DNA of 64,000 nt, taken from contig NZ_JXSL01000025.1 of NCBI RefSeq assembly GCF_000829825.1, forward strand, positions 1-64,000. The letters run 5' to 3'. This DNA comes from Paramagnetospirillum magnetotacticum MS-1. Its GTDB lineage: Bacteria > Pseudomonadota > Alphaproteobacteria > Rhodospirillales > Magnetospirillaceae. Positions 56,997 through 64,000 of the stretch are shown piece after piece. The position numbers and the translations under genes are program-made. Each line of letters opens with the position of its first letter. The stretch's first letter is position 1. The notes under the pieces were generated by a model. The model ran no database searches and was not told where the DNA came from. It saw only the letters and a list, made by a program, of their open reading frames with translations.

Positions 56997-58055
56997 ATGA
57001 AGAGCCCGGATTCCCTTGATGTCGCCGCCCATTGCGCCCGTGCGGCGCTGGCCATGATGGAGCGGAACAAGGTCCCGCCCCATCCCGAGAATTACGCCAT
57101 CTGGTATTCCTATGTGGCGGGGCGCAATCCCGATCTGACGGCGGCCATCGACGCGATTTTGAACGCGGGCAAGAAATTCACCCAGAAAATCAATGACGAG
57201 CTTTACGAGCGCTTTGCCGTCTTTCCCCAAGACACCGCCGAACTGCGCGAGGTGGGCCAGCGGGTCGAGGAGGCGGTGGGGCGTGTGCTGGAATATCTCA
57301 GCAATGCCGGTCAGGGAACCGCCAATTACGGCGCCGCCCTGGAGGATTTCAGCGGCAAGCTGGCCAGTGGGCCTTCGGCTGGCGCGCTCAGCGAACTGAT
57401 CTCGGGCATGCTGGCCGAGACCAAAGTGATGGCCGATCTGAACCGTCAGCTGGAACTGCGCCTGGAAAACTCCTCGGGCGAAGTGGCCCGGCTGCGCAAT
57501 CAGTTGGACGATCTGAAGCGCGAGGCGTCCACCGACGCCCTGACCCAGCTGGCCAACCGCAAGCTGTTCGATCATTCCCTCAATCTGGCGGTGCTCGACG
57601 CCCAGGCCTCGGAAGCGCCTCTGTCGCTCCTGATGATCGACATCGACCATTTCAAGCAGTTCAACGACACCTATGGTCATCAACTGGGCGATCAGGTGCT
57701 CAAACTGGTGGCGCGGTCGCTGTCCGAAATCGCTCAGGCCAAGGATACCGCCGCCCGCTATGGCGGCGAGGAATTCGCCGTGATCCTGCCCGCCACGCCG
57801 TTGGAAAAGTCGATGGAAGTGGCCGAAGCCATCCGTAATCAGGTTTCCACCAAGCGGCTGACCAACCGCCGCACCGGCCAGGTCCTGGGTCAGGTGACCC
57901 TGTCCATCGGCGCCGCCCGGCTGAAAGATGCCGAGCCCGCCGATTCCCTGGTTCACCGTGCCGACGAGGCCATGTATCTGGCCAAGCGCGACGGCCGGAA
58001 CCGGGTCAAGAACGAAATCGATCTGGAAAAGGCGGCCAGCGACGCCGGGAAATAG
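56997..58055 (+). CDS. GGDEF diguanylate cyclase (352 aa)
   Basis: Makes c-di-GMP. Residues about 1-175 are helical with no membrane segment (NYAIWYSYVAGRNPDLTAAI); the GGDEF domain spans about 185-345. The signature is intact as YGGEEF, with DIDHFKQFNDTYGHQLGD. The inhibitory RxxD site is missing (QAKD in its place), so product inhibition may be weak. ATG 56997. Confidence 0.93.
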   Translation: MKSPDSLDVAAHCARAALAMMERNKVPPHPENYAIWYSYVAGRNPDLTAAIDAILNAGKKFTQKINDELYERFAVFPQDTAELREVGQRVEEAVGRVLEYLSNAGQGTANYGAALEDFSGKLASGPSAGALSELISGMLAETKVMADLNRQLELRLENSSGEVARLRNQLDDLKREASTDALTQLANRKLFDHSLNLAVLDAQASEAPLSLLMIDIDHFKQFNDTYGHQLGDQVLKLVARSLSEIAQAKDTAARYGGEEFAVILPATPLEKSMEVAEAIRNQVSTKRLTNRRTGQVLGQVTLSIGAARLKDAEPADSLVHRADEAMYLAKRDGRNRVKNEIDLEKAASDAGK

Positions 58056-58147
58056 ATGCGCCGCTGGACCCAAAGGGCCGTCCTCTGTATTACTGCTGGG
58101 GCACGCGGCCGGGTGGGGGCGCCGCGCTCACAGGTGAACTGTCCGAA

Positions 58148-58876
58148 ATGATTCTGGAACGTCGCGTCATCGTCTTTCCCAGGGCCGATTTTCTCGATGC
58201 CATTCGCCGTTATGGCGAGCGGATCGGCAAGATGCTTCCCGATACGGCCCCGGATCTGCTCAGCTTCGACCCTGCCCAGGACATCGCGCTCACCATCCGT
58301 TTTCCGGCCGTGTTCGCGGGCGGTTCGGCCAAGGACTTCATCTTTTCGCGCGATGACGTGGGCCAGGCGCTCACCCTTTATTGCCGCGAGCGCAAGGTGC
58401 CGCTGCCCAAGAACTCGGCCAAGCAGATCGAGAAGTTCAAGGACGGCGCGGCGCTGACCATGCAGATCGGCGGCGCCGGTCTGCACATCATGGTCATCGA
58501 CGACCAGGAAGTGATGCGCAACATCATCAAGAAGCTGCTGGGCAAGGCCAATCCCGCCCAGATCTCCGAGGCCAATGACGGTTTGACGGCGCTGGATATG
58601 CTGCGTTCGGGCGATGTGGACCCCGATGTCATCATCTGCGACCTGCATATGGAGAACATGGACGGCATCGAGTTCCTGCGGACTTTGCGGAACGAGAAGG
58701 GCAATCTCAACAGCCGCAAGCCCGTGCTGATCCTGACCGGCGACAAATCCGAACAGGCCCACGAGATCACCCGCCAGGTGGGGGCCTCCAAGGTGCTGAC
58801 CAAGCCCATCGGCGCCGACGATCTCATCCGCCAGATCAATCTGGTGCGCGGCCATTTCGAGGCCGGGCGGCCTTAA
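58148..58876 (+). CDS. Response regulator with an unassigned N-terminal domain (242 aa)
   Basis: Residues about 113-235 are a complete receiver domain: VIDDQEVMR, phospho-acceptor Asp in VIICDLHMENMDG, Thr in LILTGD and Lys in VLTKPIG. The first 108 residues form a separate domain I cannot name (VFPRADFLDAIRRYG; ALTLYCRERKVPLPK). No output domain is present. It follows the diguanylate cyclase by 92 bp, suggesting a shared signalling role. Confidence 0.88.
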   Translation: MILERRVIVFPRADFLDAIRRYGERIGKMLPDTAPDLLSFDPAQDIALTIRFPAVFAGGSAKDFIFSRDDVGQALTLYCRERKVPLPKNSAKQIEKFKDGAALTMQIGGAGLHIMVIDDQEVMRNIIKKLLGKANPAQISEANDGLTALDMLRSGDVDPDVIICDLHMENMDGIEFLRTLRNEKGNLNSRKPVLILTGDKSEQAHEITRQVGASKVLTKPIGADDLIRQINLVRGHFEAGRP

Positions 58877-58897
58877 GGCGTTTTTTCTGGAGGCGGC

Positions 58898-59611
58898 ATG
58901 GGGATCTTCCGCTATTGCCGCCTGTCGTTGCGAAGCCTGCTGATCCTCATCGAGCAGTTCCCCGTCTTTTTGCGTCTGTCCTGGCTGTGCATGACGGTCA
59001 GCCTGCTGGGGGCGGCGGTGTCGTCGCGCCATGTCATGGCGGGCGGAATCACCGATCTTCTGGCGCGGGGCGTCTTCGTGGTGGCCTGGCTGCGTCTGGT
59101 GGGGCTGGGCGAGGTTCCGTCCAGCCGCCATTATTTCCGCCTCGGCCGCCGCGAGAGCTTCGGCGCCCTGGCCTGGGTGATGGCCGAGATATTCGTCACC
59201 TTTCCCGCCCAGGTGATCGCCGCATCCCTGGCCATCGCCACCGGCGTGCCCATCGCCGATTCGGTGATGGTGCTGGCGGGCCTGTCCAATCTGCTGTTGG
59301 GCGGGTTCTATCTGGTGCCCGCCGATGCGGCGCTGGAGCGCGCGGGCAAGTCCGGGGATCTGGGCTGGCGGGTTCCCGATCTGATGATCCGGGGCGGACT
59401 GGCCTTAGGGATGGCGGTGTTCATCTGCTGGCTGCCGCTCAATCTGTTGCAGGAGGGGGTGCGGCTGCTGCCCGAGATGGATCTGGCCGAGGGGCTCGCC
59501 TTGCGCGACGCCGCCATGGTGCCGGTGCGCTATTTGGGCATGGCGCTGACGGCGGGAACCCTGGCTCTGGCCTGGAACAGCCTGATGGCCGAGGAAACGG
59601 CGCAGGACTAG
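58898..59611 (+). CDS. Membrane protein of unknown function (237 aa)
   Basis: About five to six membrane segments (FPVFLRLSWLCMTVSLLGAA, AWVMAEIFVTFPAQVIAASL, LMIRGGLALGMAVFICWLPL). No family recognised. It begins 21 bp after the response regulator stop, so the two are probably cotranscribed. Confidence 0.75.
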   Translation: MGIFRYCRLSLRSLLILIEQFPVFLRLSWLCMTVSLLGAAVSSRHVMAGGITDLLARGVFVVAWLRLVGLGEVPSSRHYFRLGRRESFGALAWVMAEIFVTFPAQVIAASLAIATGVPIADSVMVLAGLSNLLLGGFYLVPADAALERAGKSGDLGWRVPDLMIRGGLALGMAVFICWLPLNLLQEGVRLLPEMDLAEGLALRDAAMVPVRYLGMALTAGTLALAWNSLMAEETAQD

Positions 59612-59619
59612 CCCGTAAC

Positions 59620-60084
59620 CTATCTGGCCGCCCGCATATCGGCGATGCCTTCGCGGGCCAGGGCGTCGGCCCGTTCGTTTTCCGGGTGTCCGGCATGGCC
59701 CTTGACCCAGTGCCAGGACACTTTGTGCCGGGCGGCGGCCTCGTCCAGGGCTTTCCACAGATCGTCGTTCTTCACGGGCTTCTTATCGGCGGTCTTCCAG
59801 CCCCGCGCCTTCCAGCCGCGCAGCCATTCGGTCATGCCCTTCTTGACGTATTCGCTGTCGGTGTAAAGATCGATGGCGCAAGGCCGGGTCAGGGCGTTCA
59901 GGGCCGACAGCACCGCCATCATTTCCATGCGGTTGTTGGTGGTCTGGGGCTCGCCGCCCTTCAGTTCCTTCTCGATCCCCTTGAAGCGCAGAATGGCGCC
60001 CCAGCCGCCGGGACCGGGATTGCCGGAACAGGCGCCGTCGGTATAGATCTCGACGGTTTCGGGTTTAACGGCCGCTTCGCTCAT
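59620..60084 (-). CDS. rnhA: Ribonuclease HI (154 aa)
   Basis: Degrades RNA in RNA-DNA hybrids. Active-site residues are present: Asp in [17 protein letters not shown], Glu in [13 protein letters not shown], Asp in LYTDSEYV and Asp in NERADALA. The ATG overlaps the thrB stop (ATGA). Confidence 0.97.
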   Translation of the reverse strand: MSEAAVKPETVEIYTDGACSGNPGPGGWGAILRFKGIEKELKGGEPQTTNNRMEMMAVLSALNALTRPCAIDLYTDSEYVKKGMTEWLRGWKARGWKTADKKPVKNDDLWKALDEAAARHKVSWHWVKGHAGHPENERADALAREGIADMRAAR

Positions 60085-61043
60085 TCGATACCGTACTGGC
60101 CGGGTCCGGTGACGCCCTGGTGAAAGCGAAGCTTGCGGTAATATTCCATGGGGTCCTTGCGCTTGACCATGGCGCCCGCGGGCGTGTTCAGCCAGTCATA
60201 GCTGCGCGTCAGCAAGAAGCGCATGGCCGCGCCGCGGGCCAGCAGCGGCAGGGCCTGCAACTCCTCATCCGACAGGGGGCGCACCTTGCGATAGCCGTTG
60301 AGCATCAGGCGCGCCTTGGTGGCGTTGAAGGCGCCGTCGTCCTCGAAGCACCAGGCGTTGAGGCAGATGGCAATGTCATAGGCCAGGATGTCGGTGCAGG
60401 CGAAGTAGAAATCGATGATTCCCGACAGCCTGTCTCCGATGAAAAAGACATTGTCGGGGAACAGGTCGGCATGGATCAGCCCCACCGGTAGAGTCTTGGG
60501 CCAATGGGATTCCAGATAGGCCAGTTCGTCCTCGATCATCTCTTCCAGGTCGGATTTGATCTCGGCGGCGCGCGGCCGGATGGCGTCGAACAACGGCCGC
60601 CAGCCCGCGACCGACAGATTATTGGCTCGGGTCAGGGGGAAGTCGGCACCGGCCCGATGCATGCTGGCCATGGCGGGGCCCAGTTCGGCGCAGTGGCCAA
60701 GCGTAATGCGTCGGCTCCACATGCCTTTGAGGAAGCTGACGATGGCGGCCGGGCGGCCGCACAAATTGCGCAGCGCCTTGCCGTCGCGCCCCTTGATGGG
60801 GGTGGGGCAGGCCAGGCCTTGGGCCGCCAGATGCTCCATCAGACCCAGGAAGAACGGCAGTTCTTCGGGGTTAACCCGCTTTTCATAGAGGGTGAGGATG
60901 TAGTTTCCCTGCTCGGTCTGCAGCAGATAATTGGTGTTCTCCACCCCTTCGGCGATGCCCTTGCACGACACCACCTGGCCGATATCGTATTCGGCGGCGA
61001 AGTCTTCCAATTCGTCGTCGGATACCTCGGTGTAGACGGCCAT
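60081..61043 (-). CDS. thrB: Homoserine kinase, APH-fold type (320 aa)
   Basis: Phosphorylates homoserine in threonine synthesis. Catalytic loop [13 protein letters not shown] and the metal-binding DFYF segment ([12 protein letters not shown]) mark the aminoglycoside-phosphotransferase-like class used by alphaproteobacteria. It lies between ispH and rnhA in the standard order. Confidence 0.96.
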   Translation of the reverse strand: MAVYTEVSDDELEDFAAEYDIGQVVSCKGIAEGVENTNYLLQTEQGNYILTLYEKRVNPEELPFFLGLMEHLAAQGLACPTPIKGRDGKALRNLCGRPAAIVSFLKGMWSRRITLGHCAELGPAMASMHRAGADFPLTRANNLSVAGWRPLFDAIRPRAAEIKSDLEEMIEDELAYLESHWPKTLPVGLIHADLFPDNVFFIGDRLSGIIDFYFACTDILAYDIAICLNAWCFEDDGAFNATKARLMLNGYRKVRPLSDEELQALPLLARGAAMRFLLTRSYDWLNTPAGAMVKRKDPMEYYRKLRFHQGVTGPGQYGIE

Positions 61044-61071
61044 GCTCTCTCGACTTCGTGCTGGGGGAGAA

Positions 61072-61101
61072 TTGGGCGGAAAGTACGATGTTTCCGCCCA
61101 A
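61072..61101. repeat. 11-bp perfect inverted repeat between ispH and thrB
   Basis: TTGGGCGGAAA-GTACGATG-TTTCCGCCCAA lies in the 76-bp ispH-thrB gap. No U-tract follows; it may be an attenuating or processing hairpin in the transcript. Confidence 0.45.
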
Positions 61102-61119
61102 GACGCCAGAGGGCAGAGC

Positions 61120-62076
61120 CTATTCCGACAGGGCCTGGGGCAGTTTGAAGGTCACGGTCTCGGTGGTGACGCGGATTTCCTCGATGGTGACGTCGAAGCG
61201 CTCGCGCGCGGCGGCCACCACTTCCTCCACCAGGATTTCAGGGGCCGAGGCCCCGGCGGTGATGCCGAGGCGATCGACACCGTCCAGCAGGCTCCAATCC
61301 ACCTCGGCGGCGCGCTGGACCAGGACGGAACGGGCGCATCCGGCGCGTGCCGCCACTTCCACGAGACGCGACGAGTTGGAGGAATTGGGCGAGCCGATGA
61401 CCATCAGGGCCTCGCATTTAGGGGCGATGGTCTTGACCGCGGCCTGGCGGTTGGTGGTGGCGTAGCAGATATCCTCGCGCTTGGGCCCGACGATTTCGGG
61501 GAAGCGACGCTGCAGCACCTCGGTCACGGCCGCCGCGTCATCCACCGACAGGGTGGTCTGGGTGATATAGGCCAGCATGGAGGCGTTCTTGGGCGCCACC
61601 TTCTCCGCCTCTTCGGGCGTTCCCACCAGCAAGACGGTGCCATCGGGCACCTGGCCGATGGTGCCGATGACCTCGGGGTGGCCGGCATGGCCGATCATGA
61701 TGATCTGGCGACCCATGGCGTGGTGCAGTTCGGCTTCGCGGTGGACCTTGGTCACCAGGGGACATGTGGCGTCCAGCGAGGTCAGGCCCCGGCGGTCGGC
61801 CTCGGCCGGAACCGTCTTGGGCACGCCGTGGGCCGAAAACACCACGGCGGCCTCGTCGGGGACCTCGTCCAGTTCCTCGACGAAGACGGCTCCCTTTTGG
61901 GCCAGGGACTCCACCACGAAGCGGTTATGAACGATTTCGTGCCGGACATAGACCGGCGCACCGTATTTCTCCAGGGCCCGCTCGACGATGTGAATGGCAC
62001 GGTCGACGCCAGCGCAGAAACCGCGCGGGCTGGCCAGCACCAGGGTCAAGGGCCTCTTGGTAACGCTTGTGCTCAC
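61120..62076 (-). CDS. ispH: 4-hydroxy-3-methylbut-2-enyl diphosphate reductase (318 aa)
   Basis: Last step of the MEP isoprenoid pathway. The three Fe-S Cys are in [19 protein letters not shown] and [10 protein letters not shown]; active-site His in FSAHGVPKT and VRHEIVHNR. Normal length. It heads the ispH-thrB-rnhA operon and is divergent from the lipoprotein gene at 62192. Confidence 0.97.
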   Translation of the reverse strand: MSTSVTKRPLTLVLASPRGFCAGVDRAIHIVERALEKYGAPVYVRHEIVHNRFVVESLAQKGAVFVEELDEVPDEAAVVFSAHGVPKTVPAEADRRGLTSLDATCPLVTKVHREAELHHAMGRQIIMIGHAGHPEVIGTIGQVPDGTVLLVGTPEEAEKVAPKNASMLAYITQTTLSVDDAAAVTEVLQRRFPEIVGPKREDICYATTNRQAAVKTIAPKCEALMVIGSPNSSNSSRLVEVAARAGCARSVLVQRAAEVDWSLLDGVDRLGITAGASAPEILVEEVVAAARERFDVTIEEIRVTTETVTFKLPQALSE

Positions 62077-62191
62077 AGTATCGCTCTCCGCAATGGCTTT
62101 GACATGGGGTTGGCGGCTTGTATCAGCGCCCCGGCTTCACTACAGTCAGGGGCACCTTTACCAGATCATGTGGCTCTTAAGGAAGTTTGGC

Positions 62192-62737
62192 ATGAACACC
62201 CCTCGCATCGCCCGCCTGCTGCTTTTCGTTCTGGCGGCTCCCCTGCTGCTTTCGGGGTGTGATTCCTGGAGCCGCGTCAAGGGCAGGACGCCGCCGCCCT
62301 GCCCGCCGGTTTACATCATGTCCGACGCCGCCAAGATGATCAAATACCGGGCCGGGAGCGGGCGCGACCTGACCGACGTTGAGATGGAAGGCGAAGTCGT
62401 CGCTTTCAAGGGCGACTGCGTCTATGACGCCAAGGGCGGTGAGGTTACGCTGCAACTGGGCTTCGAACTGCGGCGCGGCCCGGCGGCTGCCAGCCGCACC
62501 CTGGACGTCACCTATTTCGTCGCCGTGCCCAAATTCTATCCGGCGCCCGAGGCCAAGGGGGTGTTCACCTTCCCGGTAACCTTCCCCGATACGGTGGACC
62601 GGATCCGTGTCACCGATGACGAAGTGGTCATGCGTCTGCCGGTCAGGACCAAGGAACTCATTGATAATTATGAGGTCTATATCGGGTTCCAACTGACCCC
62701 CGAAGAGATGGAGTCGAACCGGCGCACCAAGCGCTAG
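62192..62737 (+). CDS. Putative lipoprotein of unknown function (181 aa)
   Basis: Signal with lipobox LLLSGC (Cys about residue 23). The mature part is beta-rich (VTLQLGFELRRGPAAASRTL; VTYFVAVPKFYPAP). ATG 62192 follows AAGGAAG. Possibly an envelope protein; no family recognised. Confidence 0.82.
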   Translation: MNTPRIARLLLFVLAAPLLLSGCDSWSRVKGRTPPPCPPVYIMSDAAKMIKYRAGSGRDLTDVEMEGEVVAFKGDCVYDAKGGEVTLQLGFELRRGPAAASRTLDVTYFVAVPKFYPAPEAKGVFTFPVTFPDTVDRIRVTDDEVVMRLPVRTKELIDNYEVYIGFQLTPEEMESNRRTKR

Positions 62738-62797
62738 GGGGCGTCGACTCTTCGTTGACTCCCTCGCCGGGCTGACTAAGATGTGCCCGCACAGATG

Positions 62798-62887
62798 ATC
62801 CCCGTGGGAGAGACCGGCCTGAAATTCAGGTTGGCGCCGAAGGAGCAACCGCCCCTGGAAACTCTCAGGCAAAAGGACCGCGGGGGG
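62798..62887 (+). promoter_or_regulatory. Glycine riboswitch, first aptamer
   Basis: The outer stem forms between CCCCGTGGGAGAG and the closing GGACCGCGGGGG. The core contains GCGCCGAAGGAGCAACCGCC and ACTCTCAGGCAAAAGGACC, the glycine-aptamer signature. It is upstream of gcvT. Confidence 0.9.
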
Positions 62888-62889
62888 AT

Positions 62890-63010
62890 GAAACTCTGGA
62901 AAGCGTGCCGCAGGACCGGCTAAGGTCGGGCGGCCCACCGACGATGAAAGCCGCCTTGGCCTCTCTTTTGGCCGTGCGGTGAATCTTTCAGGTTCCCAGA
63001 CAGAGGGGGG
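62890..63010 (+). promoter_or_regulatory. Glycine riboswitch, second aptamer
   Basis: AAACTCTGGAAAGCG starts it; the core has CCACCGACGATGAAAGCCGC, ATCTTTCAGGTTCCCAGACAG and the closing AGAGGGGGG. The tandem arrangement with the first aptamer is typical. It controls gcvT, which starts 76 nt downstream. Confidence 0.88.
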
Positions 63011-63085
63011 CAAGCCGGGCAAGGCCACAGCCATGTCCGGAGCCCTTCACATCCCGCGCGGGTAATCCGCGTAAGGAGGAACCCG

Positions 63086-64000
63086 GTGACCCAGTCTGAT
63101 ACCCCCTTACTGACCGTTCCCTTGGATGCCCTGCATCGCGAGCTGGGGGCCAAGATGGTGCCCTTCGCCGGTTACGCCATGCCGGTGCAATATCCCGCGG
63201 GCGTGCTGGCCGAACATCTGCACACCCGTTCGGCGGCCGCGCTGTTCGACGTCTCCCATATGGGCCAGGCCGAGATCAAGGGAGCCCGCGCGGTCGAACT
63301 GCTGGAGAGCCTGGTGCCGGGCGATATCCGGGCTTTGGGCCTGGGCAAGACCCGCTACAGCGTCTTCACCAATGACCATGGCGGTATTCTCGACGATTTG
63401 ATGATCAGCAAGCTGGCCGAGGATCATCTGTTCCTGGTGATCAATGCCGCATGCAAGCATGCCGACTTCGCCCATCTGAAGGCCCATCTGGAGGGCAAGG
63501 TCGAACTGCGGATGATCGAGGACCGCTCGCTGCTGGCGCTGCAAGGTCCCGGCGCGGCCGCCGCCATGGCCACGTTGTGCCCCGAGGCCGGGGCCATGAC
63601 CTTCATGACCATCGCCGAGGTCACCGTGGCCGGCATCAAGTGTCTGGCCACCCGCTCGGGCTATACGGGCGAGGACGGCTGGGAGATTTCCGTGGCCAAT
63701 GCGGATGCGGAAAAGCTGGCCCGCGCCATCCTGGCCGCGCCGGGCGTCATGCCCGCCGGTCTGGGCGCGCGCGACTCGCTTCGCCTGGAAGCGGGCTTGT
63801 GCCTCTACGGTTCGGATATCGACACCACCACCACGCCGGTTCAGGCCAATATCGCCTGGATCATGAGCAAGCGCCGCAGGGCCGAGGGCGGCTTTCCCGG
63901 TGCCGCCGTGATTCAGAAGCAACTGGCCGAGGGCGCGCCCACCTTACGCGTCGGCATCCAGCCCGACGGCAAGGCTCCGGCCCGCGCCCATACCGAGATC
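63086..64000 (+). CDS. gcvT: Aminomethyltransferase (glycine cleavage T protein), 3' end cut by window
   Basis: T protein of the glycine cleavage system, moving the aminomethyl group to tetrahydrofolate. GCV_T motifs: FAGYAMPVQYP, FDVSHMGQAEI, RSGYTGEDGWEIS and GARDSLRLEAGLCLYG. The start is GTG 63086 after AAGGAGGA. About 305 residues are visible; the gene runs past the window end. The riboswitch indicates induction by glycine. Confidence 0.96.
   Translation, partial: MTQSDTPLLTVPLDALHRELGAKMVPFAGYAMPVQYPAGVLAEHLHTRSAAALFDVSHMGQAEIKGARAVELLESLVPGDIRALGLGKTRYSVFTNDHGGILDDLMISKLAEDHLFLVINAACKHADFAHLKAHLEGKVELRMIEDRSLLALQGPGAAAAMATLCPEAGAMTFMTIAEVTVAGIKCLATRSGYTGEDGWEISVANADAEKLARAILAAPGVMPAGLGARDSLRLEAGLCLYGSDIDTTTTPVQANIAWIMSKRRRAEGGFPGAAVIQKQLAEGAPTLRVGIQPDGKAPARAHTEI

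Overview
The window looks like a chromosomal segment of a magnetotactic-type alphaproteobacterium, most likely Magnetospirillum or a close Rhodospirillales relative. The grounds are high G+C with strong third-position G/C bias, the alphaproteobacterial order ispH-thrB-rnhA, many chemotaxis, c-di-GMP and hemerythrin proteins, and dispersed 'GTCATCCCG' palindromes. The genus is inferred from general resemblance, not from a search.

Layout. 1-480: right-hand part of an IS3-family insertion sequence. 0.5-6 kb: an exported protein of unknown function, a histidine kinase with a degraded ATPase domain, and a TPR-glycosyltransferase. 6-10.4 kb: a CoA-transferase/enoyl-CoA hydratase pair and an EF-G-like GTPase. 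10.5-12.8 kb: a chemoreceptor and a small Cys-rich-tailed protein between hairpin elements. 12.9-14.4 kb: gmk and yicC. 14.5-16.1 kb: an overlapping MNT/HEPN toxin-antitoxin pair followed by an SDR. 16.1-18.7 kb: an ion-transporter-like permease, a DUF420 protein and heme-O-synthase-like ctaB. 18.7-23.1 kb: an aminopeptidase P, a bacteriohemerythrin and three small Cys-containing proteins.

23.1-30.8 kb is a genomic island of about 7.65 kb inserted at the 3' end of guaA. It is bounded by the direct repeat ATTCCCACTC and carries a tyrosine recombinase beside guaA. Its cargo is AT-richer than the flanks: a ribbon-helix-helix protein, a SpoVG-like protein, a LemA-family protein, a PAS histidine kinase and several unknowns.

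32-44 kb: envelope genes (lipoprotein, mlaC-like), a prolyl-tRNA editing-type deacylase, a heme-c-motif GGDEF/EAL protein next to a chemoreceptor ending in PilZ, prmA, uvrD, a beta-barrel protein, a hemerythrin-receiver fusion and lipB. tRNA-Leu(GAG) and maeB follow.

47.1-52.7 kb is a pseudaminic acid locus: pseH-pseB-pseC-pseF on the minus strand and pseG-pseI on the plus strand, sharing a 59-bp promoter region. The sugar is a typical flagellin or surface glycan residue. 52.8-59.6 kb holds an MDR oxidoreductase, a NUDIX hydrolase, a TPR protein, a pentapeptide-repeat protein, a diguanylate cyclase and a response regulator with an unusual N-terminal domain. 59.6-62.7 kb holds rnhA, thrB, ispH and a lipoprotein. 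The window ends in gcvT behind a tandem glycine riboswitch.

Taken together the region is core metabolism mixed with sensory genes for oxygen/redox, c-di-GMP and motility, plus one clear acquired island. I found no CRISPR array and no magnetosome genes. The most distinctive observations are the covarying hairpin pair (477-522 and 12327-12372), the guaA island with its inverted repeats, the heme-GGDEF/EAL plus PilZ-chemoreceptor neighbourhood, and the hemerythrin-pseudoreceiver.
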